Part shown: one piece after another, positions 30,573 through 41,778 of the stretch
Layout: each line of letters begins with the position of its first letter
Position numbering within the stretch: position 1 is the stretch's first letter
DNA from: Hyaloperonospora brassicae
Taxonomy: Eukaryota; Oomycota; Peronosporomycetes; Peronosporales; Peronosporaceae
Reading direction: 5' to 3'
Assembly: GCA_947650285.1 (NCBI GenBank)
Contig: CANTFL010000470.1
Span: forward strand, 186,001 to 250,000
DNA: 64,000 nucleotides
The notes under the pieces: generated by a model
Told to the model about the DNA's origin: nothing
The model's database searches: none
What the model saw: the letters and a program-made list of their open reading frames with translations, nothing else
Made by a program: the position numbers and the translations under genes

Positions 30573-30891
30573 AGTCGCGCGTCTGCCGCTTCCTCTCGAG
30601 TCTGCAAACCGACAACTGACGACGTAGCGCGAGCCGCGAGGAAAAGCACGGGCGAGTCGACTGCTTCTCATACTATAACTGACTGGACGAGACAATGGGA
30701 GCTATCCACGCGACCGTTAGAGCAACGCGATCAGACCTGGTCAAGTTGAAGTAGTCCGTTCGCGAGCGATGATTGGCTGCTTGCGTCGCTCAATATCTAC
30801 GAATCAAAGCGCTCGCCTGCCGCTCGACACTGTCCATCGCGTTGACTGGCAGCGACGCACGCGACTGCCCCGACGTGAAGTGGAGCGGCAG
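30573..30891. promoter_or_regulatory. Shared divergent promoter region, DJ-1 / ankyrin-TPR
   Basis: The 319 bases separating two start codons that face away from each other must hold both core promoters. Part of it may instead encode a DJ-1 leader (to 30695). I could not place initiator elements with confidence. Confidence 0.4.
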
Positions 30892-32567
30892 ATGGCGGCG
30901 GCCGGTGCGGCGACAGCGCTCACCGACGCAAAGGAAAAGGGCGCGTCCGAGTACCAGCAGCAGAAGAAGATCGTGAGTGACCTGCTCACCAGTGCGGAAA
31001 GTGCGTGCGAGTGGCCGTCCGTGTGGTTTCGCTCTCTTTCTTCTCTCTCTCTCTCTCTCTCTCTCTTTGGCAGTTTGTGCCGTTGTTGTTGGTAGGGGTC
31101 ATAGACTCATGTGACTGTGTGGCCTAACAACAACAATCACTCAATGCAATAGATGGCGACCTCCAGACGCTCGAGAAGACACTCGCGTCGCTGCAGGTGA
31201 TGGGCGTCGCGGACGTGAAAGAAGCGCTCGTGGACTTTAAAGACGCGCACAAGCGCACGGCGCTGCACTTTGCGGCTGCCAAAGGCCGTTGCAAAGTGGT
31301 CCGCTACATTGTGGACCGAGCGCCCGAGTGCATCGAGTGCGTGGACGAAGAAGGCGCGACGCCGCTGCTGTATGCCGCCAAAGAGAACGAGTTCGCGGCG
31401 GTGAAGCTGCTGCTCGCGTACGCGGCCGACCCGAACGTGGCCATGACGAACGGCACAACGGCACTGCACGAAGCAGCAGCGAACGGCAGTATCCGGACTG
31501 TGAAACTGCTCGTGGAGCACAAGGCGCAGCTCGAGGCCACGACCAAGAACGGCACGGCGCTGCACTTTGCCGTGAGCGAAAGCCGCGAGAAGACAGTGGC
31601 GGAGCTGCTGCGGCTCGGGGCCAACGCTGACGTGACCAATGCGGGCGGCGTGACGCCGTTGATGCTCGCGTGTCTGCTGAACAAACCTGCTGTGGTCCAA
31701 GAGCTGCTGGAAGGCGGCGCAACGCTGTCGCTGACAATGGACGGCGGGCTCACTGCGCTGCACATGGCTGCCGAGACGGGCTTTGCGGCCGTCGTGCAGG
31801 CGTTCCTAACCTGTCGGCCCGACGACACCAGAGAAGCTGCAAACCGGACGTCGGAGGCTGGCGCCAAGCCGCTACAACTTGCTGCTGGCATGGGGCACGT
31901 TGACATTGTGACGCTGCTCCAGGCGATCACCGAGGGGTTCCAAGAAGCCGACCTGGACAAGGTGATGGTCGAAGAGAAGGCCAAGCTCGATGCGTTCTAC
32001 GAGCAGGCGGCCAAGACCGACCCTCCTGCTGCAGCTACTGAAGCTGACGCGCCAGCGCCCGTGACAGCAGAGGAGAAGCTGGCAGCCGAGACGCAGAAGA
32101 AGTTGGCAGCGATTGGAAAGGAAGAGGACATTGCAGTGCCCGAAGCAAAGGAAGTGGACGAAGGGACACGGGCACAAGCCACGCGGCTCAAGGACGACGG
32201 GAACAAGGCGTACCTGGCAAAAGAGTACGCGGCGGCGGTCGCGTTGTACTCGCAGGCGCTCGCGCTCGTGCCCACTAACGCAGCGCTCTATAGCAATCGG
32301 TGTGCGGCGCATTTGGGGGCCGGCGACGCGGCACTGGCGCTGCACGACGTGCGCGTGGCGAAGAAGCTGCGGCCCGAGTGGCCCAAGGCGCTCTTCCGCG
32401 AGGGGCAGTGCCTCGAGGCGCTCGGGCTCTTCGAAGAGGCGGCGTGCGCCATGTGGGCCGCCATGCAGCTCGCGCCGGACGATAAGCTGCTCAAGCGCCG
32501 CTTCCAGGCGTGCGTCAAGCGCGGCCGCTCGGACCACCAGGCGAAGCTCCAGGCGGCCGCGACGTAG
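30892..32567 (+). CDS. Ankyrin-repeat and TPR protein
   Basis: Two exons, 30892-31000 and 31153-32567, joined within ...TSAE-NGDLQ, give 507 residues. The intron contains a (CT)n run (31040-31067). About six ankyrin repeats fill residues 60-290 (HKRTALHFAAAKG, GATPLLYAAKENE, GTTALHEAAANGS, GVTPLMLACLLNKP, GLTALHMAAETGF). After a charged Ala/Glu linker, a TPR block follows (KDDGNKAYLAKEYAAAVALY, ALYSNRCAAHLGAG, WPKALFREGQCLEALGLFEE). The TPR pattern resembles Hsp70/Hsp90-binding co-chaperones. A scaffold or co-chaperone role is inferred; there are no membrane segments and no catalytic domain. Confidence 0.88.
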
Positions 32568-32812
32568 AGAGACCGCGACGGACTGTAAGAGCGAATAGAG
32601 TTTCGCTGGTCCTTTGAATGGCAGACAGTAAAATAGCGACGCGGATAGAAAGCTGTGCGGGTCGAGAGGCAGAAACTTAGATCGATTGAGCGACATACTC
32701 TCGTTCGAATTGCCCTCAATCTGACTATCTATCCGCCCATCTATTTGCGTCCTTATCGTTGCATCAATAGATGGCGTCTATCTTCGTTCATCATTCCTAT
32801 TCATCCTTGTTC

Positions 32813-32835
32813 ATCTATCTATCTATCTATCTATC
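32813..32835 (+). repeat. (TATC)n microsatellite upstream of RluA gene
   Basis: Six TATC units lie 35 bases before the RluA start codon. The inverted counterpart is (GATA)n at 29627-29651. Confidence 0.9.
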
Positions 32836-32869
32836 CCTATCAATTGCCATCTCCAGACGCACTGACCGC

Positions 32870-34064
32870 ATGTGGCGACAGGAGCTCCGCTGGATGCGCC
32901 ACGTCGTGCGCGCACCGGACCACGAGCTGCGTCTCGATCGCTGGCTCCGACTGCAGTTCCCGTCGCTGCCGCAGAGTTTCCTGCAGTCTCAGCTGCGCAA
33001 GCGCAAGATCCGTCTGCAGTCCGTCGACGTCGCGTCGCCTGTCAAAGCGACTCGCGCCCATTCGGTGCTGCGCGAGGGCTCCGTCGTCGCGATTGACGCG
33101 CGTCTCTTCGAGTCAAAGTTCCAGTCGACACCGACTCGCGCACGGACAGAGCGTCGCGAGGAAGAGACGCGACGGCACGAGACGGTCGAGAAACGTCGAG
33201 ACCAGAAGCGAGCAGAGCGCCTGCGCCAGTGCGTCGTGTATCAGGACGCGCACTTTGTGGTGCTCAATAAACCTCAGGGACTGGCCGTGCAGGTGGAATA
33301 AGGTTATCGGGATAGAGAGATGCAGATAGCGCGATAGAGGGGGCGGGGACGTGACTTCTTTGTGTGGCCCCATGTGTACTTGTTGTTGAATGCTGCAGGG
33401 AGGCTCGAAACTGACCGAGTCGCTCGACCGGTACTTACCTTTTCTGGCCACGTCCATGCGCAGTAGTGACCGCTGCCAGCACGAGCGCAATGACGACCCT
33501 GTTGACGACGAAGAGGACGAGCAGCAGATACAGACGCTGCGATTGGTGCATCGCCTGGACAAAGCAACGTCAGGTGTGTTGGTGCTCGCGCGTTCCCGTC
33601 TTGCAGCCGCCAAATTCGCGGCGTTGCTCCGCAGCGGTGTCGTGCACAAGACGTACGAGGCGCTCGTGGCAGCCCCACGTTCGACAAGCGGTCTGAGCTG
33701 CGCGAGGTGGCAAACGTGGGCAGGGCGAGAGGTGGACGTGCCTGTGGACGGCAAAGCAGCGCGTACACGCGTCGAGCGCGTGCGGCAGCACTGCAACGAC
33801 GATGACTGCACGGAGCGTACAGGTGGAGTTGTCTGGCTGCAGCTCCGACCTCGCACGGGACGCAAGCACCAGCTCCGTGTGCACTGTGCACAGGCCTTGG
33901 ACGCGCCCATTGTCGGGGACACGAAATACGGCGGCCGTCCAGCCGATCGGCTGTACCTGCACGCAAGTCGCATTCGCTTTCCTGACCCGTTTGCGGTTGG
34001 AACGTTCATCGACGTCAAGTGTGGGACGGAGCATTGGGATCGAGTGGAGGCGGCGAGCAGATGA
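32870..34064 (+). CDS. RluA-type RNA pseudouridine synthase
   Basis: Two exons, 32870-33292 and 33399-34064, joined in phase 0 at AVQ-GGSKL, give 362 residues. The N-terminal S4 RNA-binding domain reads LRLDRWLRLQFPSLPQSFLQ. The catalytic core follows: HFVVLNKPQGLAVQ-GG, then LVHRLDKATSGVLVLARS with the catalytic aspartate, KTYEALV, VWLQLRPRTGRKHQLRVH, and APIVGDTKYGG. It isomerises uridine to pseudouridine in rRNA or tRNA; which RNA and compartment cannot be told, though an Arg-rich insert (about 85-125) is unusual. I used the ATG at 32870, because an earlier one lies in the TATC repeat. A gutted inverted copy lies at 28920-29555. Confidence 0.9.
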
Positions 34065-35440
34065 GGTGGCCGTGGCATGGTATGACTGGACACGGCGCGA
34101 CTGCTTTTGCTCGTGCTACTTCAAGGACCACGTTGGCTTCTGTAAACAATGCGTAAACAGCTCCGCATCGATGTGGGTTCAGTCTGCGAACAGGTCCGTC
34201 GTGTCCACATTGCACCAGCAGCAAGACAAGGCACTGGCCCGTGGGACGTGGGACGAGACGCAGCTATCGCAACGAACGTGCCCAAGCAGACGATGCACAG
34301 CTGCACGAATAACGTTTGCGGTCCAACGCGAGCGACCAATTGATTGATTGATTGATTAACTGACTGGCTGTCGACAGGCCCAAGTGCGTGTGGCCAGTGG
34401 AGTGGAGTCGAGCAGTGTCTCGTTGCGGTGACTCGAGCTGACTGTCGCCCGATGTGCGCATGGGAGATACGAACGAGAGGGGAAGTTTCGTCCGTAGGTT
34501 TCGGACGCAGGAGCGAAAGGAGAGCTGGAAACCGCCAAAGCCGTTGCAACACGCACGCACGACATGAAAACGATGCGACTGCGCTGGAGACGTCCGAATC
34601 AGGTACCGTGTCGAGGGTACGTTTACGAACGAGAGCGGGTGGGGGGAGGAAGCTGTACCGTATTGGAGGATATTGGCTGACTGGTACGACGCACACGAGC
34701 GTATCCAAGCTCAGACTTGCCCGCCACCCACGTGCGTACGTATGTGCGTGCGTGCCACGCTCCATCAGCAGTTACGATCACTCGCCCGCGACGGCAGAAA
34801 TCAGGACAAAAAGCTCAGACAGAGCGCATACCGCGAGTGCGCTCGGCCGTTTCGCTGCTGTCGTCGAGACGCGTCAGCATTGACGAACGTTTTGGTGCTT
34901 TTCAGTCCAAGAGGTAAAGCCGCAGCGCGTGTGCGAAGAAGACGAGATCGACGATGCGCTGCTGCTTTCTGGTCGCTTTGGGATGTTCGTATGCAGCTTT
35001 GCCACGCGGAAGCCAATCCACAGACGTCAACGTCTCGTGCCGTCAGACTGTCGTAACGTGAGCGGAATAGATATATGTCAACGACATTAGAGTGCGAACG
35101 TGACGGCTCTGTAGTCGAAAAAGGCAGGAGACATCTATAGCTTCAGCTGGCGTGAGTCGAAAGGTGCGGAGGGTGGGTACCTGTCGCGAGTGTGCGTCCC
35201 CGTGTCGATGATGGTCAAGTTGAAGTGCAGTGCCTTTTGTTCTAGGATGTGGTGACATTGTGCGGGCGGTGAGCCCCGACGGACCAATCAGAATGCACGA
35301 AAAGTCACGTAAACCCAAATGTTTGACATCGTAGGGAGAATATTCGCACATTTGCAAGGAAGACGTAGTACGAGTCGTAGTAGTTTTTAGCAGTAGAATA
35401 GCAGCATTGACCTCCGAGTCATATCTATTTCCAAGACTCG
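34065..35440. other. Intergenic region
   Basis: No supportable gene. A (TTGA)n microsatellite lies at 34340-34357. Overlapping frames on both strands (for example 34765-34121 minus) lack domains. Confidence 0.4.
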
Positions 35441-35578
35441 ATGAGCACTGCCAATGTGCGCGTCTTCAACGATCTTTCACCGGCGGCGTCCACCATCCTC
35501 GACGCCAACTGTCCGTCTGGGAAGCTGAAAGTTCTCGAAGTCATCCGCCAGTGGTTTCACGACGCTGCGCGACAGTGA
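35441..35578 (+). CDS. Short unrecognised ORF
   Basis: A 45-codon frame (MSTANVRVFNDLSPAAS...) reads like folded protein, with even composition and an amphipathic C-terminal part (KVLEVIRQWFHDAARQ). It ends in TGA, but a GT within the last codons could be a splice donor, making it a first exon. I cannot find a convincing continuation. It could also be chance. Confidence 0.25.
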   Translation: MSTANVRVFNDLSPAASTILDANCPSGKLKVLEVIRQWFHDAARQ

Positions 35579-35870
35579 AAACCGATCGTCGACACACTGA
35601 CTTTCACTATGCTTCGGCCATTTCGCCAAAGATTCGCCAAGTCCCGAAAGGCCAAAAGAGAAGAAAAAAAGAACAAGCGGGCGATCGAACGTGACTTTGG
35701 GCTCAGATACCAATCAGCAGTCCCAAGTTCACGTTGCGCTACGCGTCACTTGCAACATATCGTGTGGAGTCGCGTAATTCGCCTGTCGAACGGATCGTAT
35801 CGACCCTTTTTTCGTCACGTGTCAGCACTTCAACGTGGTCCATACAATTATACAGATATATCGGCCGATC

Positions 35871-36611
35871 ATGGTCTCCACTGCGTGTCCCATTGACTCG
35901 AAGGACTTTTCCAGGCGCTGCTTGTCCATGCTCCAGAGCTTCAGTATTGCCTCCAACGAGTCAACGCCACGCAATTTACAACGCTGTGCCTCTGGTCTCA
36001 CGCACGGCTTGCAGATGGACCTGCAACAGGCCGTACAGCTCGAGAAGCAGGAGCTCGAGAAGATGGGGCTATTGCCACGACCGATGGAGGTCGAGATGAC
36101 GCTGGCGGCGATACTGCCGTTCGACGACGAAGACCGTCAGGTGCACATGTGCTCGTCGTCGCCACTGCCCTATTGGCTGCACCGTCGGCAAGTACCAGCG
36201 ACGTCGTTCAGTCGTGGCCACTGTGGCGACGGTCTCCCGTGCTCCCCTCCCGTACCTATTCCACAACACCATCAAACACTTCAAGACAACTTGCCGTATG
36301 GCTATTTTGATGCTGATCCACTTGAAGACATGAGCTCATCGCAGTGCGAAGTGCAACGCTGTGACAAGTTCTGGAACTACAGTCGATCGTCGTTTGAGCT
36401 GCAAGGACAGACGAGCAGTGACGAGTATCCGCTCGATAGGACTGCAGGCATGAGCCCGTGCAGCGATAGTATGCTTCAGCTGTCCAGGTCTGTGGCTACA
36501 GATTTGGTGCATGACGATGAGGACGATGAAGCGCTGGACGATGCGAGGGATCCGGACGCGGACGAGGGAATGTATCACTATGGCGATGTGTTTGAGATGG
36601 AGGACCTCTAG
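35871..36611 (+). CDS. Unrecognised acidic protein
   Basis: A 246-codon frame. The N-terminal third contains a helical stretch (QAVQLEKQELEKMGLLPRPM) followed by VEMTLAAILPFDDEDRQVHM. The middle is Pro/His/Gln-rich, and the C-terminus is strongly acidic (DDEDDEALDDARDPDADEG). There is no signal peptide or membrane helix. An acidic tail and low complexity suit a nuclear regulatory protein, but this is a guess. An earlier in-frame ATG at 35835 is possible. Confidence 0.55.
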   Translation: MVSTACPIDSKDFSRRCLSMLQSFSIASNESTPRNLQRCASGLTHGLQMDLQQAVQLEKQELEKMGLLPRPMEVEMTLAAILPFDDEDRQVHMCSSSPLPYWLHRRQVPATSFSRGHCGDGLPCSPPVPIPQHHQTLQDNLPYGYFDADPLEDMSSSQCEVQRCDKFWNYSRSSFELQGQTSSDEYPLDRTAGMSPCSDSMLQLSRSVATDLVHDDEDDEALDDARDPDADEGMYHYGDVFEMEDL

Positions 36612-37229
36612 TAGCAGTAGAGAGGACGGAAGTGTGTGAAGACGCGTGAGAGATGGGCAATGGTGACAAGAGTGGCGATGACTGTGGGTGCATCTCGGAC
36701 GGTAGTAGTGCAAGTGAGTAAGTGACCTGAACAGCAGAAGTGATGCAGCGGGATCGGAAGCTAACAAGGAATGACCACGTTTTGGTATACCGCAACAAGT
36801 GCCCTGCGTTTGTTTTGACGTTTTGTAGCATGATCGAGCAGATGCTGAGCTGCTTCTGATCGAGTTGCATTGCTGTAAGTGAAGTACGTTCGCTACGCAT
36901 ATGTCAGTCAGACTCCTAGCGACTAGTTGTAGTGATTGGCGTCAAAGCCAAAGAGGACTCAGCGGCAGTATCAAGCGTTTGCCGGTCCAGTCAGCCCTTC
37001 TTGACGCTCGTTCGTGTGGCCCCGTCAAAGACGTCATCGTTCGTGTGCGTACAATGTAGCCATGTACGCACCACTGGTGCGATCGGTCGTGCATGACAAT
37101 CGCAAGGTACGGCCACCCCAACGACAATACAAGAGCCTACACTTCGCGGTACTTCAAGTCCAGAACACCAACGACATTGTAGCCCCCTCCCCCCCCTTCA
37201 CGAGCAACTTCCGACGGTTCGCAGCCACT
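36612..37229. other. Intergenic region upstream of CENP-B-like gene
   Basis: The downstream gene's frame stays open to 37014, but those codons are basic and unremarkable. No other gene is visible. Confidence 0.4.
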
Positions 37230-38765
37230 ATGTCCGATCGCAGCTGCAAGAGCAGTTTCTCCCACACCCAATCCAAAACGCGCCGCGTCGCGGCACAGGT
37301 ACCCGACTACTCCTTTCTACGCACCTCCCACACTTCACGAGCACAAGAGCATCTCGCATACAAACTCGACGTGACGGCGCACCGCTTCCAAGAGCGCACG
37401 AGCGACATGGCCCGTGCGCGCCACCACTTGACGATCCACGAGAAGAACCGCTTGCGCGCGCACCATCGCGCGCGTCCCGAGTTGACGCAAGAGCAGCTCC
37501 GCGAGTGGGTCCACAGCAGCTGTGGCAAATGGATCGGGCGCTCGACGATCGGCAAAATCGCCCGACTGCCGCACGAAAGCTGTGCGAACCCGAGCGCAAA
37601 GCGCATCCAGAGCGGGCGGTACCCCGAGATGGAGGCCGAGTTGTTTGCGTCCCTTTCGACGGCAGACGGGGCGCACGCCCACGACGGAGGGCTGCAAGGC
37701 GGTCGGCTGGCGTCTCCGCTGCTGAGCGAAGGGCTCTTGTGGACCAAAGCCAATGAGATCCTCCGCCGCACGCGCGGGCCGCGGGCCGCTGTGTCGCTCG
37801 GATGGGTTCAGCGGTTCAAGAAACGTCACGGTCTCCATCGCTCGCAGCGCGAGAAGCGGTGTGTACCGGTCCAGGCAGTTGGAGAGCCACAAGCGCCGAC
37901 GATGGGGTTAGAAAGCAATTGTACGGGCACCTCGCCACGCGGACACGACGACAAAGGGTACAGTAGTACCACCACCACCGACAAGACCTGCAATACCGAC
38001 AAGACCTGCAACAGTGGCGGCACCGAAAACGACCAGGAAGCGCATGTTGCAGGGACAGTGTCGAGCGAACAGACCACTCGCGTTCCGTCCACTCGCAAGC
38101 AGTTTGTCTCGGCCGATGACATCGTACTGCTGACGCAAGTGCAGCAGACGAAGCCGTGGGCGTACCCGCACTTGATGGATGGCTGGCAAGACGTGTGCGC
38201 CGAGTTGAGGCGCCGCGGGAGCTCCAGCTTGGACAAGACAGCAGGGGCCTGTCAAGCCCGAGTGGCGCTGTTGCTGGAGCATTTGCAAGCGGGTAATGTC
38301 GCCGCACTGCGTAAGTCGGGCACGTTGCAAGAGTACGAGCACAAGCGCGAGCTGCTGGTCCAGTTGCAGGCCGACCAGGCTGCGTTTTACGAGTTCCAGG
38401 ACGATGTGCGTCAGCGCAGACGTGCGCCGGCGATGCTGTCGAGTGCAGCAATGCAGGAGAGTGGGGTTGTTGCAGACGTGAGGGACGCTGCGGCTGCGAT
38501 TTCTGCTGGTGCACTAGTTGCATCGAACGAAGGGGACTGGGAGGGACTCCGCCGTCTCGAGCTGCTGGAGATCAAGCTGGAATGCAAACTGGCCGAGCAG
38601 AGGCGATACGTCGACGAGCAAGTGCGGCGACTCGAGAGGCTGCAGTGTGCGCAGCTGGAAGCCCAGCAGACCCAGCACGCGCAGTTGCTCCAGACGATCC
38701 AGCAACAACAGGCCATGATGCTCGACCTGATCAAGTCTGTTGCTGCTCAGTCCAAGTCGGACTGA
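37230..38765 (+). CDS. CENP-B/pogo-type HTH DNA-binding protein
   Basis: A 511-residue single-exon protein. Residues about 64-112 resemble the N-terminal HTH of CENP-B/pogo transposases (LTIHEKNRLRAHHRARPELT, then IGRSTIGKIARLP). About 128-205 is a second HTH of CENP-B type (YPEMEAELFASL, LLWTKANEILRR, SLGWVQRFKKRHGLHRS). A low-complexity linker follows, then about 292-400 a compact helical region (ADDIVLLTQVQQTKPWAYPH, WQDVCAELRRRG) resembling a SANT/MADF-like module, and a long C-terminal coiled coil (LEIKLECKLAEQRRYVDEQV, Q-rich end). There is no DDE transposase domain. It may be a domesticated transposase turned transcription or chromatin factor. The start at 37230 is chosen to skip a featureless leader. 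Confidence 0.75.
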   Translation: MSDRSCKSSFSHTQSKTRRVAAQVPDYSFLRTSHTSRAQEHLAYKLDVTAHRFQERTSDMARARHHLTIHEKNRLRAHHRARPELTQEQLREWVHSSCGKWIGRSTIGKIARLPHESCANPSAKRIQSGRYPEMEAELFASLSTADGAHAHDGGLQGGRLASPLLSEGLLWTKANEILRRTRGPRAAVSLGWVQRFKKRHGLHRSQREKRCVPVQAVGEPQAPTMGLESNCTGTSPRGHDDKGYSSTTTTDKTCNTDKTCNSGGTENDQEAHVAGTVSSEQTTRVPSTRKQFVSADDIVLLTQVQQTKPWAYPHLMDGWQDVCAELRRRGSSSLDKTAGACQARVALLLEHLQAGNVAALRKSGTLQEYEHKRELLVQLQADQAAFYEFQDDVRQRRRAPAMLSSAAMQESGVVADVRDAAAAISAGALVASNEGDWEGLRRLELLEIKLECKLAEQRRYVDEQVRRLERLQCAQLEAQQTQHAQLLQTIQQQQAMMLDLIKSVAAQSKSD

Positions 38766-40208
38766 CTGAGTGCGATTGCGTGCAGCGTGTGAACGTGTTG
38801 AGTTGGTGGTACGTGCGTGTGAGCTGTCGAACGTCGTGGATGAGTCGTGTGAACGGCAAGTGCGCTGCCCGTCGAGGCGCTGGATGCCCGCAAGTTGTTT
38901 TCTTCCATTGTATTAGTGTTGGCAGCTATGGTGCGTTGTATATTGTAACGTGACTTGCCCTGTGCTGGAATGGTGTTGGCCTGCACAGAGAGTGAAGAGA
39001 GAGTCGGTGTACCCATCCAAGCTCGTGCTTGTTATCCAGTACTCTCGAAACAGCGCACACCTTCCGGTGCATGAACAGCATGTAACCATCGCGAGGTCAT
39101 CGAGACATTGTCGACTAGTGAAGCTGTCGCAGCGATCGATATTACGGACGGCAGCATGTCAGTCGCACAAGTGATCGAACGAGGCAAAAGCAGATCACTC
39201 GGATACCATTCCAATTGCATGAGCCTGCAACTGCAAGGCAACGATTTCGTTCAGTCAGCTTCGTCCTGCACAATGCTACAGCGTGTCTTGCGATGTCCTG
39301 GTCGTCAAGAGCATCATATTGGCGATCACAACCGTTGAAGACCAATGTGACCGCACGTTCAGTCAGGTACACCCACTGCATCTGCTGCTGCCACTGCGAG
39401 TCAGTCGTCATGGGACAAAGATGAGAGATGAAGAGCGTCCGTAATATGGGCAGATACCGTAAAACCTGACGAGAGGGTATACACACAGTCAGTCTGAATT
39501 GCAGTGCTGGTCTGGTGCCGAGTTCTAGCGAACAGTTTTGGATGCGCAAAGAGAGGAGTGCCTACGAGACTTTGGGTGGTCTTTGGTCTCGCAATGGATG
39601 TTGCGGCATCCGATTGTGCTGTACAAGTGATCTCGAAGGCAGAGAACCAGCGACAACCCACAGAGAAGAAGACGAAGATGAAGAAGGCCGTCACGGCCCT
39701 ACCAGTCGCTTTCTCTTCGGGTTCGAGTTTGATCCGTGTTGACGGGCGTCTGCATCTACGCATGACACCATGTGCGGATCCGTGGCACAAGACTTGTCGA
39801 CTGGCAGTAAGCAAAATCGACGCTGGCAGGCCAGAGAAATAGCTCAAGAAGCGTACCATGACTGCTGTCACACAGAAGAGAGAGACACAGACGTGGGCTC
39901 AACCTCTTTCGTGCTGCTCCTGCACCAACTGCACCAATCCATGCACATACTCGCACCAGAGTCGGTTTACCGAGCAACAAACTCTCGCCACTTGTTCAAA
40001 GTCTTATCGCTCTTTTGCATCATCCTCCTGCCCTGTCCTGTCCGTGTATCCTCTCGCTGCCGCTCGCCGTCGCAACACCGAGCGACAAAAGAGCCTGCCG
40101 CGTCTTCTCTACCTCGCTCGCCTCTCGTCCATGCGTCCCTTCCTTCTCCTCATCTCCTCGTCTTGCCCCTCGAATGCGCCAGTCAATGCACCCACTTCCA
40201 GCCGCCAC
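38766..40208. other. Intergenic region
   Basis: 1.4 kb between a plus-strand gene and the 3' end of the minus-strand Rieske gene. Only overlapping frames without domains are present. Confidence 0.4.
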
Positions 40209-41098
40209 TTATCCCAAGAGCACCTTATTGTCTTCAATAAACTGGTACGGCGGGATCTCCAAGTTCAGCGGCGCTGGGCCTTTGCGAATACGGCCCGAGA
40301 GGTCATAGTGCGAGCCGTGGCACGGACAGAACCAACCGCCGTACTCGCCGGCGTCCGACGTGGGCACGCAGCCCAAGTGCGTGCACACGCCCAGCACCAC
40401 GAGCCACTCGGGCTTCTGCACGCGCACGGCGTCCGTCTCGGGGTCCCGCAACTGGCTCACGTCCACCTGCTCCGAAATGTCAATCTCCTTTGCCGTCCGG
40501 TGCTTGATAAAGATGGGCTTGCCGCGCCACTTGACCGTCACGGTCGAGCCTTCGCTAATGTTGCTCAAGTCAAACTCGGCCGTCGAGAGCGCCAGCACGT
40601 CGGCCGAGGCGCTCATGCTGCCGACAAACTTGACCACCGCCAGCCGCGCCGCCGTCGCGTACGCCACACGCGCGCCGCCGAGCATAAAGTACGTGAACGC
40701 GCGCTTCGACGGGTCGCCGGCATCGATGCGGTCCGAGTCAAAGTACTGGTCCGGCGACTCGTACGTGTCGGCGATGGCCTTGGGCAGCGTCGTCACCGCG
40801 CGACCTGATTGGACAAAATACACAACATCGCCCACACACCGAATGAGCGCCCAATCGACAATCAACCAATATGACACGAGCGCGTATACACGCGTGTATA
40901 CACGCTCGAACGAGTATACACCGCGTCGAAGCGACTGAAACTGCTGCTGCATGAGCCAAAGTACGGGCGACACAACAGCAAACGAGCGCATCGCGTGCAG
41001 GCGACTGGTCGGCGAGAGGCGCTACGGGAGACGGACGTACGCTGGAGGACTTGCGAGCAGCGCACGGCCGCGGACGAGCGCAGCTTCGGTAGCATCAT
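40209..41098 (-). CDS. RIP1: Rieske iron-sulfur subunit of cytochrome bc1 complex
   Basis: Two exons, 41098-41041 and 40804-40209, in matching phase give 217 residues. The N-terminus is an Arg/Ser-rich mitochondrial presequence ([20 protein letters not shown]). This is followed by [20 protein letters not shown] (the single membrane helix) and the globular domain with CTHLGC near 158 and CPCHGSHYD near 176, which hold the 2Fe-2S cluster through two Cys and two His. [16 protein letters not shown] precedes the cluster. It carries electrons from ubiquinol to cytochrome c1 in the inner mitochondrial membrane. The first exon encodes only part of the presequence. The 236-base intron contains an 18-bp perfect palindrome. 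It is divergent from the 81-residue protein at 41533. Confidence 0.95.
40884..40901. repeat. Perfect 18-bp palindrome in Rieske intron
   Basis: GTATACACGCGTGTATAC is its own reverse complement and continues imperfectly with more GTATAC-type units on both sides. It lies within the intron of the Rieske gene. Confidence 0.9.
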
Positions 41099-41532
41099 GA
41101 CGGGGTGCGGAATCTCACGCACTCACTGAGTTCCACTATGGGTGCGGTCGGCGGCGCGTTTTGTGAGTGCGTCCGTGTGTGGCGAACGGACGTGGGGTGT
41201 TGGGAGAGGACGGACGGCGAGTGGGCGAGCGGGTGAAATGGCTCAGCTCAGGACGCGATTGGCCGAAATCGGGTCGGAGAACTGCGACTCGACAGGTCGG
41301 AGAACTGCAGTCTGAGGAGAATAAGGTCTCACAGTGTATTCGATCTCAGCGATCTGTCTGCCTCCTGTGGACCACAGCGGCCGTCGAACTCGTCGACAGC
41401 GCGAGAGATCAGTCTCGAACTTTTGCGGTCGGTATCAGTACAGTGCGTCTCTCTGCCTCTGTCTCGTCTGCCTCTGTCTCTCTCTCTGCGTGTCTGAGTA
41501 TACGAAGTCGACCGATCACACGACCACTGGCC
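41099..41532. promoter_or_regulatory. Divergent promoter region, Rieske / 81-residue protein
   Basis: 434 bases between facing-away start codons. It includes CTCTGTCT repeats at about 41450-41495, just upstream of the plus-strand gene. No specific element is assigned. Confidence 0.4.
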
Positions 41533-41778
41533 ATGTCGTTCATCCAGCGCCTCTTGTCGTACGTGATCAACGACGTGGCGGTCAAGACGCTGTCGAACTC
41601 GCGCGCGTTCCAGCGGGTCGCGCTCAAGACGCACTACCACTTGGAGGACGCCAAGACAATGGCAGCCACGGGCGCAGACGTGCTCAAGAACTCGGTCGAG
41701 ACGTACGTGCCGAAGGTGAGGGACTTTAGTCAGACGTTTCGGGACGAAGTGGCGCGGGAGATGAAGAAAATGAAGTGA
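41533..41778 (+). CDS. Small 81-residue protein, possibly NCBP2AS2-like
   Basis: The frame stays open upstream to 41167, but the ATG at 41533 begins a compact protein: MSFIQRLLSYVINDVAVKTL, SNSRAFQRVALKTHYHLEDA, and a basic helical end (FRDEVAREMKKMK). The layout of N-terminal helix, S-SR-(I/F)(R/Q)R-A motif and FRD...E(L/M)K end reminds me of the small NCBP2AS2 proteins, which are mitochondrial or membrane-associated and of unclear function. This is a recalled resemblance, not a search result. It is head-to-head with the Rieske gene. Confidence 0.6.
   Translation: MSFIQRLLSYVINDVAVKTLSNSRAFQRVALKTHYHLEDAKTMAATGADVLKNSVETYVPKVRDFSQTFRDEVAREMKKMK

Noticed and set aside
39858..40808. 316-codon plus-strand frame opposite the Rieske gene
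   Set aside because: It is the antisense shadow of the Rieske exon; the minus strand carries the diagnostic iron-sulfur motifs.
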